Source: Coriobacteriia bacterium
GTDB lineage: Bacteria; Actinomycetota; Coriobacteriia; Anaerosomatales; PALSA-660
Reading direction: 5' to 3'
Assembly: GCA_030652345.1 (NCBI GenBank)
Contig: JAUSAU010000089.1
Coordinates: 1 to 22,615 of the forward strand
DNA: 22,615 nucleotides
Positions within the stretch are counted from its first letter, which is position 1; every line of letters starts with the position of its first letter. This document shows positions 22,091 to 22,615 of this stretch, piece after piece. The notes beneath the pieces are model-generated. The model saw only the letters and a program-made list of their open reading frames with translations, was not told the origin of the DNA and ran no database searches. Both the position numbers and the translations under genes were made by a program.

Positions 22091-22615
22091 ATGCTGCGTC
22101 CGGCCTACAGCCAGGAGTCGCCGTTCAAGATCCACGGCGGCTGCGGCCTCATGGGCATCTGCGACGAGTCCGGGACGCGGTTCTCGGGCGAGGTCGCCAT
22201 CCATGCGATGGCGGTCCAGCGCGACCGCGGCAACGGGCTCGGGGGCGGGTTCGCCGGCTACGGCATCTACCCCGAGTTCCCCGATCACTTCGCGTTCCAC
22301 ATGATGTATCACGACGCGCAGGCCAAGGAGGAGTCGGAGGCCGTCCTGGACCAGTACTTCCAGGTCGACCTGGCCGAGCCGATGCCCACGCGCGCGGTCA
22401 AGGGCATCGGCGACGCACCGCTGCTGTGGCGCTACTTCCTGCAGCCGCACCCCGCCAAGCTCGAGGCCGCCGAGGCGAGCGCCGAGGACTACGTCGTCCA
22501 CGTGGTCATGCTCATCAACTCGACGATCGACGGCGCGTTCGTCGCCTCGTCAGGCAAGAACATGGGCGCCTTCAAGGGCGTCGGCTATCCCGAGGAGATC
22601 GGCCACTACTTCCTG
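22091..22615 (+). CDS. Class II glutamine amidotransferase, archaeal-type glutamate synthase domain, 3'-partial
   Basis: There are 175 codons from the ATG at 22091 (GAGGAG at 22077-22082, inside the end of the HdrBC gene) to the window end. After a short extension, GGCGLMGICDESG places C18 as the probable nucleophile of an Ntn-type glutaminase (GATase2), followed by MAVQRDRGNGLGGGFAGYG, the loop with conserved R and GNG-type residues of this fold, and KGIGDAPLLWRYF. Free-standing GATase2 proteins of this kind form part of split, archaeal-type glutamate synthases, where other subunits carry the FMN/Fe-S and GXGXG domains. These may lie beyond the window end. Pairing with HdrBC suggests the electrons needed to make glutamate come through that protein. 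Confidence 0.85.
   Translation, partial: MLRPAYSQESPFKIHGGCGLMGICDESGTRFSGEVAIHAMAVQRDRGNGLGGGFAGYGIYPEFPDHFAFHMMYHDAQAKEESEAVLDQYFQVDLAEPMPTRAVKGIGDAPLLWRYFLQPHPAKLEAAEASAEDYVVHVVMLINSTIDGAFVASSGKNMGAFKGVGYPEEIGHYFL

Noticed and set aside
1..22615. CRISPR array, insertion sequence or prophage
   Set aside because: No regularly spaced direct repeats, transposase, integrase or terminal inverted repeats were seen.

Overview
The window is high-GC DNA with frequent GTG starts and clear Shine-Dalgarno sites. Its gene content points to an anaerobic actinobacterium, probably of the Coriobacteriia/OPB41 type: a PdtaS/PdtaR (ANTAR) two-component pair, a methanogen-type HdrBC protein next to a glutamate-synthase-type amidotransferase, and RHS proteins. 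The placement is an inference from gene content only.

Layout. (1) 1-4565: the 3' part of a large RHS/YD-repeat protein (start outside the window) with a glycine-rich variable tip. It is followed by a string of small unrecognised genes. Four of these encode 70-78 residue proteins with two membrane helices, and a fifth (2055-2540) is a larger membrane protein. Two, perhaps three, of the short genes are directly preceded by orphan reading-frame tails that look like the 3' ends of lost genes. The whole resembles a toxin-tip/immunity graveyard. (2) 4697-10713: a six-gene copper-handling cluster: a secreted Cys/Met-rich protein, a TauE/SafE-type membrane protein fused to a cupredoxin domain, a membrane-anchored cupredoxin, a CopA-type Cu(I) P1B-ATPase with two metal-binding domains, a DUF7282-like anchored protein and a Cys-less HMA-like protein. 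It ends at a strong terminator. (3) 10836-15398: a class II aldolase, a convergent adenine deaminase, a translationally coupled SDR dehydrogenase and MFS transporter, and a HEAT-repeat protein. (4) 15459-15544: tRNA-Leu(CAA) on the minus strand. (5) 15747-17096 (minus): a membrane GAF + HD-GYP protein whose HD pair is changed to QD. (6) 17277-20556: a tightly overlapping operon of PdtaS-like histidine kinase, PdtaR-like ANTAR response regulator, a CcmC-fold membrane protein without the WWD core, and a LysE-type exporter. (7) 20590-22615: a promoter, a structured leader, an HdrB-HdrC fusion and a class II glutamine amidotransferase (cut by the window end).

The most striking feature is the leader at 20623-20712. 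It contains two stem-loops, each with a six-base loop carrying A at position 1 and G at position 4 (AACGAA and AAUGGC). Immediately after them comes an intrinsic terminator whose 5' arm overlaps the 3' arm of the second stem-loop. This is the architecture of an ANTAR-protein antitermination element, and an ANTAR regulator with its kinase is encoded about 1.4 kb upstream. The simplest model is that the phosphorylated PdtaR-like protein binds the dual hexaloop, blocks the terminator, and switches on the HdrBC/glutamate-synthase operon, linking nitrogen assimilation and electron supply to the signal sensed by PdtaS.
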